Assembly: GCF_036850765.1 (NCBI RefSeq)
Contig: NC_089494.1
Coordinates: forward strand, 228,488,779 to 228,552,778
Source: Saccopteryx bilineata
Lineage: Eukaryota; Chordata; Mammalia; Chiroptera; Emballonuridae
Direction: 5' to 3'
DNA: 64,000 bases
Positions 34,690 to 46,358 of this stretch are shown here, in pieces (within the stretch, counting starts at the first letter, position 1; each line of letters starts with the position of its first letter). Both the position numbers and the translations under genes were made by a program. The notes below the pieces were generated by a model, which saw nothing but the letters and a program-made list of their open reading frames with translations, had not been told where the DNA came from and ran no database searches.

Positions 34690-35010
34690 AAACAAACAAA
34701 ATAAGCCATACACAAATAAATATTGAATAATTTCACTTATATGAGGTACCCAGAATAGGGAAGTTCATAGAGAAAAAAACGTCTAGAGGCTACCAGGGAC
34801 AGACGTAAGCAGGAAGGGGTGCTTGTTTAATAAATACAAAGTTTTATGTTATAGATAATAAAAAAGTTTTAGGTGCAAATGCTAGTGAAAGTTACATAAC
34901 ATTGTGAATGTACTTAATGTCACTGAATTGTAACATTTATGAAATGTTAGTTAAAAACATAAATACCATGTTATATATACATATTTTACCACAATAAAAA
35001 AATAACCTAT
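34690..35010 (+). mobile_element. Old L1 3' end
   Basis: Sequence like an L1M 3' UTR: TTCACTTATATGAGGTACCC, GAGGCTACCAGGGACAGA, and the end TATTTTACCACAATAAAAAA. Confidence 0.75.
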
Positions 35011-35170
35011 AACATCAATTCTTCCAATTTCATAATTTTTCTTCTAGTGAACAACTATTTCAAAACTAATTTGTTCAGTAAACACAGACTTCTACACAAA
35101 TAAGGCAAATAAATATCTCAAGTTAACTGGATTTTTAAAAAAAAAATCTGATTCCTGTGTAACTTCCCTA

Positions 35171-35191
35171 CACACACACACACACACACAC
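35171..35191. repeat. CA dinucleotide repeat
   Basis: About ten CA units in a FIP1L1 intron. Confidence 0.95.
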
Positions 35192-35319
35192 GTGCATACA
35201 CTTCAACATCAAGGAAATACTTGGGGAAGAAAAGCCTCTAAGACAATTTATTAGGGTGAATACACACAATCCAATAATATAGCCTTCTTGACACAGGTAA
35301 TGATTCACTTCAACATAGT

Positions 35320-35515
35320 TAATAGGCTTTCAATCAAAACTGCCTGAGTTAGAATTCTGGTTCTCCTACTTTCTAGCTATAACTTAAACTCTTTGAGTTT
35401 AATTTCCTCATCTGTAAAATTATGATAGCATCTACTTTGATGCTGTCAAGAATAAGATTGTTAATACAAATGTATTTAGAAGAATGTCTTCAATGGTAAG
35501 CATTCAATAAATTAT
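35320..35515 (+). mobile_element. MIR SINE
   Basis: AACTGCCTGAGTTAGAATTC, TTTCCTCATCTGTAAAATTA and AAGCATTCAATAAATTATTT in MIR order. Confidence 0.7.
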
Positions 35516-36143
35516 TTTTTACTATTACTCAGTGAAAGCATGAAACCACACTAAAGTAAATATCCTTTAAATGAATGTTGTCTATCACACCTTATCATTG
35601 CTAAGGAGTAACTATCTACTTATGCTATGAGCCAATTATAGAGTTGACTACAAATTTTATCCTCTAAAACAGGGCATTTGAGTGAATAATAATTAGGATA
35701 AAAATTATAAAGTAGGGATGTTATACACAAATCTGGATGTATAATCACCCTATTCATTAAAAAACTGGTAGCACACCAAATATTGAGTTCTATATATATC
35801 ATTACTTACTTGTCCCATTATCTAAAAAAAAAATACACCATAGTTTTAAAAACTTATGCATTTAAACTAATGTTAACAAAGGAAAAATTAAAATATATTT
35901 AAATTAATTCTCAAAAGTTTTTTTTCTTTTCATATTTCTCAACAAAGCACAAAGAAAACCTAAGGTCTCTCCTAGAAAAAGAGTTTACTTATTAAGGCAA
36001 TACTTAACAAAAAGACCCCTGAGTCACAGCTTTCTTTCATTGGCTGCTTATGATTCTTAAGGTGATATAAATTACAACAAACTCAATAGACATACTACAA
36101 TCATGTAGTCCTTTGGTAAATGATAAGTTAAAATGTGGCTTTT

Positions 36144-36521
36144 GGCCCTGGCCAGTTGCCTCAGTGGTAGAGCATCGGCCTGGCATGTGGAAGTCCCGAG
36201 TTCGATTCCTGGCCAGGGCACAGGAGAAGCGCCCATCTGCTTCTCCACCCTTCCCCTCTTCTTTCTCTCTCTCTCTCTCTTCCCCTCCCACAGCCAAGGC
36301 CCCATTAAAGCAAAGTTGGCTCTGGGCACTGAGGATAGCTCCATGACCTCCGCCTCAGGCACTAGAATGGCTCCAGTTGCAATGGAGTAATGCCCCAGAT
36401 GGGCAGAGCATTGCCAGGTAGCATGCCAGGTGGATCCTGGTTGGGCACATGCGGGAGTCTCTCTCTCTTTGCCTCCCTGCTTCTCACTTAAGAAAAATAC
36501 AAAAAATAAAATAAATAAAAT
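36144..36521 (+). mobile_element. Rhin-1-like SINE
   Basis: Full-length with tRNA-like head, B box GTTCGATTCC, GAAGCGCCCATCTGCTTCTC and an A-rich tail. The target duplication is unclear beyond AAAATGT. Confidence 0.92.
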
Positions 36522-36978
36522 GTCTAGTATGTTTCTATGTAGCCACAGTGTTTTTTAAAGCCAGTATTCTGATTGGTAAGTGCCTGGGTGACAGTACCAA
36601 CTGTCAATCTGAAAATCCCCCTGTGTTACAAGAATACTACAGGGAAGGACATTTTCAGACCCTTTATTTGCCTTGTATATACTCTGAACATAACTGTCAC
36701 CTTAAAACAAAGACAATCTCTTGTAAATATGAACTGAGTGAGTGGTCATGGCTCTTAGGTATAAACTGACATATATTACAACCTAAAAAGCTATTACACA
36801 AAGAATTCTGATTAGGACTAATAGCTAATTTTTATCATTGACTACAAATATTTGCCCTAGAAAAAAAGTAATTACTATCTCAATCAATCTTGTTAGTTTC
36901 ACTAAAATTGGTTAAGGGGGAGAAATACTAGAAACCATTTGGGAATAAAATAAAGGCTACTGGATAAAAGGCTGACAG

Positions 36979-37326
36979 GCCTGACCAAGCGGTGGCGCAG
37001 TGGATAGAGCATCGGACTCGGATGCCGAGAACCCAAGTTCGAGACCTCGAGGTCGCCAGCTTGAGCACGGGCTCATCTGGTTTAAGCAAAAGCTCACCAG
37101 CTTGAGCCCAAGGTCATTGGCTCGAGCAAGGGGTTACTCAGTCTGCTGAAGGCCTGCAGTCAAGGCACATATGAGAAAGCAATCAATGAACAACTAAGGT
37201 GCGCAATGCACAACAAAAAACCAATGATTGATGCTTCTTATCTCTCCGTTTCTGTCTGTCTGTCCCTGTCTATCCCTCTCTCTGATTCACTCTGTCTCTG
37301 TAAAAAAAAATAAAAAAAATAAATAA
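36979..37326 (+). mobile_element. Long GCCTGACC-type SINE (MEG-like), young
   Basis: Complete head, internal TTGAGC blocks, GGCACATATGAGAAAGCAAT and an A-rich tail; target duplication ATAAAAGGCTGACAG (36964-36978, 37327-37341). It is the best reference in the window for the normal structure of this family. Confidence 0.94.
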
Positions 37327-37563
37327 ATAAAAGGCTGACAGTATAAAATTTGAGGATTATTTGTAATTTTTTTCTATTAGCACTATTTAGTTTTTAATAC
37401 ATTATCAAAAGTGGCTAAAAATACAATAAAATTTACATTAATTTTCTGTCTCATTTAAAAGTAAATACCAGGTACCTGGCAACCAGAAGTAGTCTCCTAA
37501 AAGGAAACCAGTATACAAATAAACAAGACGACCAGTCTGAGATTTTTATATCAAAAATCTCTT

Positions 37564-37772
37564 GCCTGACCTGTGGTGGCGCAGTGGATAAAGTGTCGAC
37601 CTGGAATGCTGAGGTCGTGGGTTTGAAACCCTGGGCTTGCCTGGTCAAGGCACATATGGGAGTTGATGCTTCCAGCTCCTCCCCCCTTCTCTCTCTCTGT
37701 CTCTTTCTCCTCTCTCTTTCTCTCCTCTCTAAAAATGAATAAATAAAATAAAATAAAAATAATAATAATAAT
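37564..37772 (+). mobile_element. Short GCCTGACC-type SINE, young
   Basis: Head GCCTGACCTGTGGTGGCGCA, then GCCTGGTCAAGGCACATATG directly followed by a CT-rich end and an A/ATA tail. Perfect 11-bp duplication AAAAATCTCTT (37553-37563, 37773-37783). Confidence 0.94.
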
Positions 37773-38201
37773 AAAAATCTCTTCACAGAATATATAAATA
37801 TATTTATATATATATATTTTACCTATTCCAATTCTAGAAGTATTTTTTAAAGTTTTCTCGAAACAATTTAACATAGTTTATAATTCAATATGACCTTATA
37901 CAATTAGCAACTTTAGTTTGGGGAATACAATCAGATTTTTGGATCATAAGTTTAGTATCTGTACATTTTTTCTCTATTTTAGAATACTGTCTCTGCTATG
38001 CTGAAATAGCAAGACATATACATATCTATTTCAGTATGAATTTACTGAAGACAACATAATTTCCTATGTATTACTTTTAATGCAACGCATTCAATAAAGA
38101 TGTTATCTTCTGATACATATATTTAATTGTTAAATTGAAAAGAAAAAAAAAAGAGTCATAGATTATTTTTTTCAAAAGCAAATGTCTTATGTACTATTTA
38201 C

Positions 38202-38358
38202 CTGGCGGTGGAATCAGAGGTGGAGCAGTGCTGACAGTTGGAGGAGGTGGAAGAAATGGAGGAGGTGGAAGGTGGGTGGGAGGAGCTCCCGGAGGGAAAA
38301 ACGGAGGTGGTTTGCTAAAATTGTTGTCTACTTCAGTAGCAGATCTTTCAGAAAGAAC
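38202..38358 (-). CDS. FIP1L1: FIP1L1 coding exon: first proline-rich block
   Basis: Acceptor TAATTTTAG, donor GTAAAT; 157 bp. It reads [20 protein letters not shown], then a proline-rich run ([20 protein letters not shown]) ending LIPPPG with the glycine split. The block is disordered and is a typical ligand for SH3, WW or profilin-type domains, though no partner can be read from sequence. The + strand open frame over this exon is a shadow. Confidence 0.96.
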
Positions 38359-39214
38359 CTAAAATTAGAGCACAGCTAATTAAAAAAAGATGAATAAATG
38401 TTCTTACTTATGATTAAACTCATTAAATTAATTTCAGTTACTCTAAGAATCAAGTAAAAAGTTTTATTCACATAGACAAATTTTGAGGAAGCAGGACTAA
38501 TTTTCTATATGTGATGTTTGTGTATATATACACATAATGAATATACACTTAGAAACATTTAAAGCCTAAAACAAACAACTGAATCATTATTAAAAAGAAA
38601 TCTGAATAAAGAGTAATTAATAAAAAGTCTAAAAAGAGATAATTAAGTACTTTATAATGTAATAAGTATTATATTTGTTACCCAACTGAAGTTAAAGACT
38701 TCAAATTAAAGCAATGTAACCTCTAGTCCCAGATACTAGCATTAAGAAATTAACATGGCAGCAGAACCAGATATCCATTGTAGCAGAGCCTGTCATCACC
38801 AGGTTGCAAAGTGAGAGACTGTAAAGTACAGAAGGGACAGATATATAACTTTTTTGTATGTGACCTTTGTAACTTGGGATTCTAATATGTAAACACATTG
38901 AAGAAATATAGAAAGAGGCAGCATAAAGTTATATATTTTCTCAAATCCTTACTAGCTAAAGAATATCATTTAACCATATAATCCATTCATTAACTTTTCC
39001 TAAATTTATGTAATTTTTGTAAAGCATATGCTGATAAGCTATTTTTTTAATGAAGGGGACAGATTTATTTTAAGAAATTATAGCATTTTAATGGTGTGGA
39101 AAAGAGAAAACCACCTTCATTTAAAAATGATTTTCCTTTAAAGATGCTAAAAAGAACATTTTCATGATTAATTTATTAAAGGTAATAAAAATGAAAAACA
39201 CTTTGGACATTTTT

Positions 39215-39503
39215 TAAGTATTCATAAAAAGGAAAAACCAACAAAGTAGAAACAGACTCATTGACACAGAGAACAGACTGACAGCTGTCAGGGAAGAAGG
39301 TTGGAAGACTAGGCAAAAAGGTAAGGGGATTAACAAACAAACAAAAAACAACTCACAGGCACAGACAAACATATGGGGATTATAAGGGAAAGGGGATTGG
39401 GGGAAGCAGGGAATAAATACTGATGGAAAGGGACATGACTTGGGGTGGTAAACACCCAACACAATATATAGATGATGTATTACAGAACTGTACACCTGCC
39501 ACC
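39215..39503 (+). mobile_element. L1 3' UTR fragment, cut by a SINE
   Basis: AAAGTAGAAACAGACTCATT and GATGATGTATTACAGAACTG are typical of a bat L1 3' end. It stops at the SINE beginning near 39505. Confidence 0.75.
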
Positions 39504-39504
39504 C

Positions 39505-39870
39505 TTATTTCTTTTTATTCAGTGAGAGGAGGGGAGGCAGAGACAGACTCCCACATGTGCCCCCACCAGGATCCACCCCACAAGCCCACTAGGGGGTGAT
39601 GCTCTGCCTATCTGGGGCACTGCTCCGTTGCTCAGCAATTGAGCTCTTCTTAGGCCTGAGGCGGAGGCCATGGAGCCATCCTCAGCACCCGGGGCCAACT
39701 AGCTACAATCGAGCCATAGCTGCGGGTTTGGGTGGTGGAAGAGAGAGAAGTGAGAGAGGGAGGAGTGAAGAAGCAGATGGGTGCCTTTCTTGTGTGCCAT
39801 GACAGGGGATTGAACCCAGCACATCCACACACCAGGCTGACACTCTACCACTGAGCCAACAGGACAGGGC
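39505..39870 (-). mobile_element. Rhin-1-like SINE, older
   Basis: On the - strand it starts GCCCTGTCCTGTTGGCTCAG with a recognisable A box, and its T-rich (reversed A) end abuts the L1 fragment. Confidence 0.9.
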
Positions 39871-40027
39871 TGCTGAGTTCTAACTTTAATTATCACAGTT
39901 ACTAATCACTCATCCCTTTTCATTCTTTCACTTGAAAACAAAGGGCTTATAAATTTGCTTCCTCCAAATATAGACACATTAAATAAATTACGACATATCC
40001 ATAAAATAAAGCTATCATGAAGAGATT

Positions 40028-40409
40028 TTTGTTTTTTTTGTTTTGTTTTGTTTTTATATTTTTTCTGAAGTGAGAAACAGGAAGGCAGAGACAGACTCCT
40101 GCATGCGCCCAATCAGGATCCACAAGGCAAGCCCACTGGGGGGCAATGTTCTGTCCATTTGGGCATTGCTCCATTGCAACCACAAGCATTCTAGTGCCTG
40201 AGGCAGAGGCCACGGAGCCATCCTCAGCGCCCAGGCCAACTTTACTCCAATGGACTCTTGGCTGCAGGAGGGAAGAGACAGAGAGAAAGGAGAGGGGGAG
40301 GGGTGGAGAAGCAGATGGGCACTTCTCCTGTGTGCTCTGGCTGAAAATCGAACAGAGGACATCCATACTCCAGGCCAATGCTCTACCACTGCACCAACCG
40401 GCCAGGGCC
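40028..40409 (-). mobile_element. Rhin-1-like SINE
   Basis: On the - strand GGCCCTGGCCGGTTGGTGCA starts the element; the tail is a TTTTG-type run (40028-40054 on +). Most family blocks are intact. Confidence 0.92.
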
Positions 40410-40867
40410 TAGGTTATATTTTAAGAATAAGCAAAAATGCAAGTGGTAATTTCAAATTTAAAAAAAAGGGGGGGGGAATTCACAAAAATATACTAGTATT
40501 CCAATCTTGCTTAGTGAGAAAGAAGAGATGTACCAGAATATTAAAAGTGGTATTTTTACGTGGTAGAATTATCAGTGGTTTCATTTTTTTTCTTTAGATT
40601 TTTCCCATATTTCCCTCTTTTTGTCCAATAAAGCCATATACGGTATTATGTTTATAACAAGGGGGGGAAATCTCATTAAAAACAACTTAAAGGTTATACA
40701 TTCTAAATGGAATAGCTTTCATAATAAAAGGGTGATTGACTCCACATTTTAAATCTTTTTGTAGTCCCTAACACCATAGCATAGCACTATGAATATATAT
40801 CAAATAAATGCAATTGAAACATGCATATAATTTTTCAGCTAAAAAAATAATTTTAAAAATATTAAAC

Positions 40868-40961
40868 CTGTATGTTGCTGTTTTCATTTGCCCGTCGTCT
40901 TCCTTCAACTCGGCTGATGGTTATAGTCTGACCAATAACATCAATTGCCCCAGGTAATCTC
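40868..40961 (-). CDS. FIP1L1: FIP1L1 coding exon ([14 protein letters not shown]...)
   Basis: Acceptor TGTTACAG, donor GTTTAA; 94 bp. It encodes [20 protein letters not shown], then [12 protein letters not shown], ending exactly on a codon. The GRRR cluster may act as a basic patch or nuclear signal, which is inference. The donor GTTTAA is weak compared with the others and might allow skipping, but skipping 94 bp would shift the frame. Confidence 0.95.
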
Positions 40962-41624
40962 CTGTAACATAAAAATTGAATCCACTTTCACCTAATAAGA
41001 AGTTTAAAAAAATAATACATATATCAGGTGAGAAATAAACCTAAAACCCTTTGCAAGATACTTTAAAATAAAATCAGATTAGAATACACACTGAAATTAT
41101 CTCACTGAATTAGATATCCCTACTTTGCATTGTGATAAATACTAAATCTTTTTAATAAGCTTGGACCAACCCATCCAATAATGATCATGTTTAATTTAAG
41201 TATTTTATAGGCTTTCTTCTAAATTTACTATTTTTAATACTATCCAACTGAATTTATACTTCTGGAATTAAATCAGGTAACAAATGTTAAACAATTGAAA
41301 ATAAAATAATTTGGCCACCATAATTATAATACATAGCACACGTCTATTACAAAAACTTAGAAATGCCCTAAAAGAGACCTGAAAAGAAATAATATTCATT
41401 TTGATACACAGAGGATACTTTCCTGCAAATTCAATAGGAAAATCTAAAGTTAAATCTTTTTAAGAAAAACCGTTTAGTACAGTAAGGACTTTATTAAAGT
41501 ATGTATGTTTAGTAAGATACAGAAATGACCTGTAGGAATAAACAATAAAAAGTAAATGCAAATTAGATGAATTTGTCTTGAATACATTTCAGTTATGAAC
41601 AATTCTAATTTAAAATTTTATGCC

Positions 41625-41945
41625 TGACCAGACGGTGGCGCAGTTGATAGAGCGTCAGACTGGGATGCCGAGGACCCAGGTTCGGGACCATGAGATCGCC
41701 AGCTTGCTGGATTTTCTCCATCTTTTTTAATGTACTATCATCAAGAACTACTAGTCTCAAGCAAGGGTTTAACTCGGTCTGCTGAAGGCCCACGGTCAAG
41801 GCACATATGAGAAAGCAATCAATGAACAAATAAGCTGTCGCAATGCGCAACGAAAAACGAATAATTGATGCTTCTCATCTCTCCATTCCTGTCTGTCTGT
41901 CCCTGTCTAACCCTCTCTTTGACTCTCTGTCTCTGTAAAAAACAA
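41625..41945 (+). mobile_element. Long GCCTGACC-type SINE with replaced middle
   Basis: Head GCCTGACCAGACGGTGGCGC and the second half from AAGCAAGGG onward are normal, but about 60 bases of the middle are missing and 54 bases of foreign sequence (41706-41759) stand there. That filler matches 42834-42887 at 50 of 54 positions, in the same orientation. Confidence 0.9.
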
Positions 41946-43546
41946 AACAAAACAAAACAACACAACAACCTTTATAAAAGTAAACAACTAAAGTACCATT
42001 AATCCTTCCACAGTCATCCAAGTAAGGTTTCTAACATGACTAAACACAGCAGTTACCATCTGTTGAATGCATATATATTTTACCTAAACCTTACAATAAC
42101 ACTTAACCTAAAAAACTACCATGTTCTTGTTAGAAATTATAAAGCTAGAGCCCCAAGTGATATCACTGACCTCAGTAACAATTACATGGCAAAACTAACT
42201 TTCAAGCCTGCGTCTGATTCCAAAGCTTACAGATTCCTTCGAGTCATGCTGCCTTCCAGCAGGATAACTGGTCTTTGAGAAATATAAGACTTCTGGAAAA
42301 TCAAGGAATGGGACAAGTTTGTCTCAAGCCAAGCTTGAAAAATCCCATAATTTTATGATCACAAAAACAATGGCATTTGAAATGTCTTTACACAATTAAT
42401 TCCTACTTACCATTTGGCCCCATTTTAAGACTTCTGTCCTCTATACATTTAATACAATTTTTTTTTAAAGTTCAAGCCTTTCTGATTTTATGCCTGAGTC
42501 ACTGACTTCCTAGGCTGCCTCATGATCTCAAAGACCAACAGCGATATTACTTAACCTTCAATATAGAAAAATCCAAATACAATACCTTTAACATAAATAT
42601 TGCTCCAATTTATTCTCCAAAACTTAAAATAATTATAAAAGTATGACCACTATAAACTTCACATCAAAGCACATGCCACTAGCCCTCCGATGTATGCACA
42701 CATTTCAGATTCCAACAGATAAAAAAGGTTTGTAGTCTGAGGCCAGGATTTCCCTCACCATTTATTGTCACATAGACTTCACTGTAAAAATCTTCATTTC
42801 TATTTCCTTTTCCATTCTTTTCTATTCTTAATTGCTGAATTTTCTCTATCTTTTTAAATGTACTACCATCAAGAACTACTAGTCTCACAAATTTGTTTGG
42901 ATTTGAAATTTGGATTACAAATTCTCCAAATTGTTAAAAGTGGCAACAATTAAAGCTGCATACAATACTATAATTTTTGTGCTGGAGGGAATATTCCTAT
43001 AACCTTTCACCATGGATTTCTAAGAACTTTTGCTTCCAAAAACTCTTCAGCATATGGGAATGCTTATTTCTTAAAGTTTATCTTAAATATGATCAGAGAA
43101 GTCTAATTATTTTTTTCAATGTTAAATGGATTCTTTAATTACTAAAGATTCAAAATGGCAAATACTGTGCTTCTAAAAACATAAAAATGAGAAATTATCC
43201 TTAAAAAATCCATATCTCTAGAGGGAGTCCAGAATTTTCAACTCCTTACGTTTCCATAAAAATAACGCCTCCTTGGTCAGGCATTTTTACCATACAAGTT
43301 AATTTAACTTAATCAGAATTGTGATGGTTAGCATTTTGTTTAGAAACATCTTATGACAAATACATAAGTTTATATAGTACTAAAGTAACAAAAAGCACAT
43401 ATTAACACAGAGGAGTAATGGAATTCAACGTTTTCTGATGCCACATTACAGAAAAGAATATTGATTTCCACAATGCACAAGTTTAGCTAGCTTTAAAATT
43501 TTGTTCAATAAGACAGAAAGCTAATACAGCTATCAAGATTCTTTTC

Positions 43547-43682
43547 CCTGGCCTGGATGGCTCAGTTGGTTAGAGCAGCATCCAGAAGTGCAGAGGTTGC
43601 AGGTTCAATCCCCAGTCAAGACACATAAGGGAACAGAGTGATGTTCCTGTCTTTTTCTCCTTCTCTCCCTAAATCAGTAAAA
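43547..43682 (+). mobile_element. Short old tRNA-derived SINE (VES-like)
   Basis: CCTGGCCTGGATGGCTCAGT head, GGTTCAATCCCCAGTCAAG B box region, then GATGTTCCTGTCTTTTTCTC. Confidence 0.75.
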
Positions 43683-43872
43683 TTCTCTTCCCTACACTGG
43701 ATTCAATCATGGAGTAAAAAGCTGAAAGACACAAACTAATCACAGTGATATCTACAGTTTCATTAATCTACAGTGTAATACAGGCAGTGAATGTTCATAA
43801 GAGCCTCTATCTTTCCTCCTGGCACAAATGAATATGAAAACGTATGATATTATAATTAAATTAAAATGTCAT

Positions 43873-44030
43873 GCCTTGGCCAGATAGTTTGGTTGGTTGA
43901 AGCATAGTCCCGAAGCACAGAGGTTTCTGGTTCGATCCCTGGTCAGGGCACATATAGAAGGAGCAGCTTGATGTTCCTGTCTCTGTCTCTCCCTCTCCCT
44001 TCCTCTCTCATTAAAATCAATAAATAATTT
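43873..44030 (+). mobile_element. Short old tRNA-derived SINE (VES-like)
   Basis: CCTTGGCCAGATAGTTTGGT head, GGTTCGATCCCTGGTCAGGG, GATGTTCCTGTCTCTGTCTC, and an AATAAAT-rich tail. Same family as the copy 330 bases to the left. Confidence 0.78.
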
Positions 44031-44306
44031 TTTAAATGTCCATACTGATGATTCTGATGTTCCTGAAAGGTATGAGGGCTGCTTACAGAGATATAACAGA
44101 AAATTTTAAAAGTGACAAAATCAGAGCCAAGGGAAGAGAAAAACAAAAGGTTAGTTATTAATCTTTTGTTATAAATTTATCTCTGAGCTTATTTTTTAAC
44201 AGCCAAAATAAAGGACATTAATTAATAACAAAAATTTAATGTGTAAAAACAAAGCATTATCTCTGAAGACTGCTTTTCCTGGTAATAATAACAGCTGGTA
44301 TTTATT

Positions 44307-44685
44307 TATTTTTATTTATTTGAGAGGAGGGGAGATAGACTCCTGCATGCACAAGGCGACCCCCATCTGAGGCTACTGTTCTGCCCATGGGGGAAGCTGT
44401 GCTTGCCACCGAGCTATTGCTTAACACCTGAGGCGGAGACTCTACAGAGCCATCCTCAGTGGCCAGGGCTAACACACTCTAATAGGAGAAGCTACCATCT
44501 GCTTCTCCTCCCCTTCTCCTCTAGCTATGGCTGCAGGAGGGGGAGCAAGAGAGAGAATGATAAAGGGGAGGAAGAGGTAAAGAGAAGCAGATAGTAGCTT
44601 CTCCTGTGTGCCCTGACCGGGGATTGAACTTGGGACTTCCACACACCAGTTTGACGTTCTACCACTGAGCCAACTGGCCAGAGCC
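44307..44685 (-). mobile_element. Rhin-1-like SINE with internal inverted copy
   Basis: On the - strand it starts GGCTCTGGCCAGTTGGCTCA. Perfect 16-bp duplication ACAGCTGGTATTTATT (44291-44306, 44686-44701). Bases 44484-44521 are an inverted copy of the element's own block at about 44568-44606, placed where the family normally reads CTTTGCTCCAGTGGAGCC. It is inserted in a MIR. Confidence 0.9.
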
Positions 44686-45215
44686 ACAGCTGGTATTTAT
44701 TGAGCTTCTACTATGTGATAGAAAAGTACTGCTCTAAGCACTTTATATACACAGGCACCCCTTGACTTACAATGGTGTTATATTATAATAAACCCATCAT
44801 AACTTGAGAATATCGTTAAGTTGAAATGTTTTAATACACTTAACATACCGAGCATTGTATCAAAGCTTAGCTTAGCCTACCTTACGTGTGTTCAGAACAC
44901 CTACATTTGCCTACAGTTGGGCAAAATCATCTCACCGCTGCTGCTCAGCATGAGAGTATGTTGCCACAGACCACTAACCCAGGAAGACATTAAAGACGAA
45001 AATTCAAAATTCAAAGTATAGTTTCCACTAATTATATATCCCTTTCACACTATCATAAAGTCAAAAAATCATGAAGCTAAACCATTACTAAGTTGGAGAC
45101 CATCTGTATTTACTCCTCATAATAACCCTATGAGGAAGCAACTATTTCCTATTTTATAGATGAAAATAAACAGCAAAAATTTTTACCTAAGTCTACCTTA
45201 AGAGCAAGTATGATA
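44686..45215 (-). mobile_element. MIR SINE split by a Tigger-like element
   Basis: Antisense MIR left part 44686-44749 (TATTTATTGAGCTTCTACTA, CTAAGCACTTTATATA) and right part 45107-45215 (CTCCTCATAATAACCCTATG, TTTTATAGATGAAAATAAA). The two halves join smoothly once the insert is removed. Confidence 0.8.
44752..45106 (+). mobile_element. Tigger/MER8-like DNA transposon
   Basis: 355 bp with inverted ends CAGGCACCCCTTGACTTAC and GTTGGAGACCATCTG, TA at the right junction and a TA two bases off at the left. Internal TTAGCTTAGCCTACCTTACG and CTACAGTTGGGCAAAATCAT fit a TcMar-Tigger nonautonomous family. Confidence 0.78.
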
Positions 45216-45277
45216 GAGTACAGTTTTTCAACTTTTTAGACCATAAAACACAGTTCTTTAAGAAATACTTGGCACAG

Positions 45278-45645
45278 GCCCTGGCCGGTTGGCTCAGTGG
45301 TAGAGCGTCGGCCTGGCGTGCGGAAGTTCTGGTTCGATTCCCGGCCAGGGCACACAGGAGAAGCGCCCATCTGCTTCTCCACCCCTCCCCCTCTCCTTCC
45401 TCTCTGTCTCTCTCTTCCCCTCCCGCAGCCAAGGCTCCATTGGAGCAAAAGATGGCCGGGGCACTGGGGATGGCTCCTTGGCCTCTGCCCCAGGCGCTAG
45501 AGTGGCTCTGGTTGCAACAGAGCAACACCCCAGATGGGCAGAGCGTCGCCCCCTGGTGGGCATGCCGGGTGGATCCCAGTCGGGCGCATGCGGGAGTCTG
45601 TCTGACTGCCTCCCCGTTTCCAGCTTCAGAAAAATACCAAAAAAA
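45278..45645 (+). mobile_element. Rhin-1-like SINE, young
   Basis: Full-length; perfect 18-bp duplication AAGAAATACTTGGCACAG (45260-45277, 45646-45663). A box TGGCTCAGTGG and B box GGTTCGATTCC intact. Several long open frames over it on both strands are SINE artefacts. Confidence 0.96.
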
Positions 45646-46092
45646 AAGAAATACTTGGCACAGCAATCTAATACATACATATTGTATAAAAAACTTAGTT
45701 TCATGAAACAATACTATAAAAAAGTAATATTAAAATAAAATATAATTTTATAAATATTTAAGTATAACAGAAAAAGAAAAATAAACAATACAAAACCAAG
45801 AAATATTTGGTGGTCAAAACCACCAAACTGACTTCACATCCCACTAATGGATTACAATCTAATGCTTTGAAAACACTAAAATAGGAGAAAAGTCTCCAAT
45901 ATTATTACTACAATAAAACAGGGCTGTTTCTCAAAATATTCCTCGATACTGGGTGAAGCATAACAATAATGCACAATGCAATAAAAGCAATTTATTTAAT
46001 AACAGGAAGCAAATAATGTGGTCTGAGTATACAGCCCTCTTAACAACTGTTAGGCTAGATCTAAGAATGTAATTATACTTTAGAGCAAGAGT

Positions 46093-46358
46093 TTTTTTGT
46101 TGTGCTGGGTTTTTTTTAGATTTTTTTACTTATTGATCTTTAGAGAGAGGAGAGGAGGGAGAGGGAAAGGAAGGAGAGGGAAAGAGGGAGAGAGAATGAG
46201 GGAGAGAAAGAGAGAGAGAAAGAGGGGAGAGGAACTGGAAGCATCAACTTGTAGCAGTTTCTTCCCGTAGTGCCTCGACCAGGCAAGCCCAGAGTTTCAA
46301 ACCAGGGACCTCAGTGTTCCAGTCGACACTTTATTCACTGTGCCACCACAGGTCAGGC
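46093..46358 (-). mobile_element. Short GCCTGACC-type SINE with expanded GA tract
   Basis: Duplication TAGAGCAAGAGT (46081-46092, 46359-46370). On the + strand the region 46141-46235 is a GGGAGA/GAAAGA-rich tract, longer than in the copy at 37564, suggesting microsatellite growth within the SINE. Confidence 0.92.

Larger units (their letters stand above)
28356..38201 (-). other. FIP1L1: FIP1L1 intron, 9.8 kb
   Basis: Contents listed separately: MER5A (30788), MLT1-like LTR (31400), chimeric SINE (32200), Charlie-type element (33577), old L1 end (34690), CA repeat (35171), MIR (35320), and SINEs at 36144, 36979 and 37564. No feature is seen at 28740-30780 or 32650-33570. Confidence 0.6.
38359..40867 (-). 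other. FIP1L1: FIP1L1 intron
   Basis: 2.5 kb. An L1 3' fragment (39215-39503) and two - strand Rhin-1-like SINEs. The first ~850 bases show nothing recognisable. Confidence 0.65.

Noticed and set aside
38182..38379. + strand open frame rich in Trp and Arg
   Set aside because: Antisense shadow of the proline-rich FIP1L1 exon.
42679..42950. - strand open frame that reads rather protein-like (DGSTFKKIEKIQQ)
   Set aside because: Only about 80 codons, no family recognised, no splice sites or start context of note. It overlaps the source of the templated 54-bp copy but cannot be supported as a gene.
45193..45711. Open frames of 136-172 codons on both strands
   Set aside because: They follow the Rhin-1-like SINE; similar frames occur over every young copy (16.2, 18.4, 36.2, 40.2, 50.0 kb).
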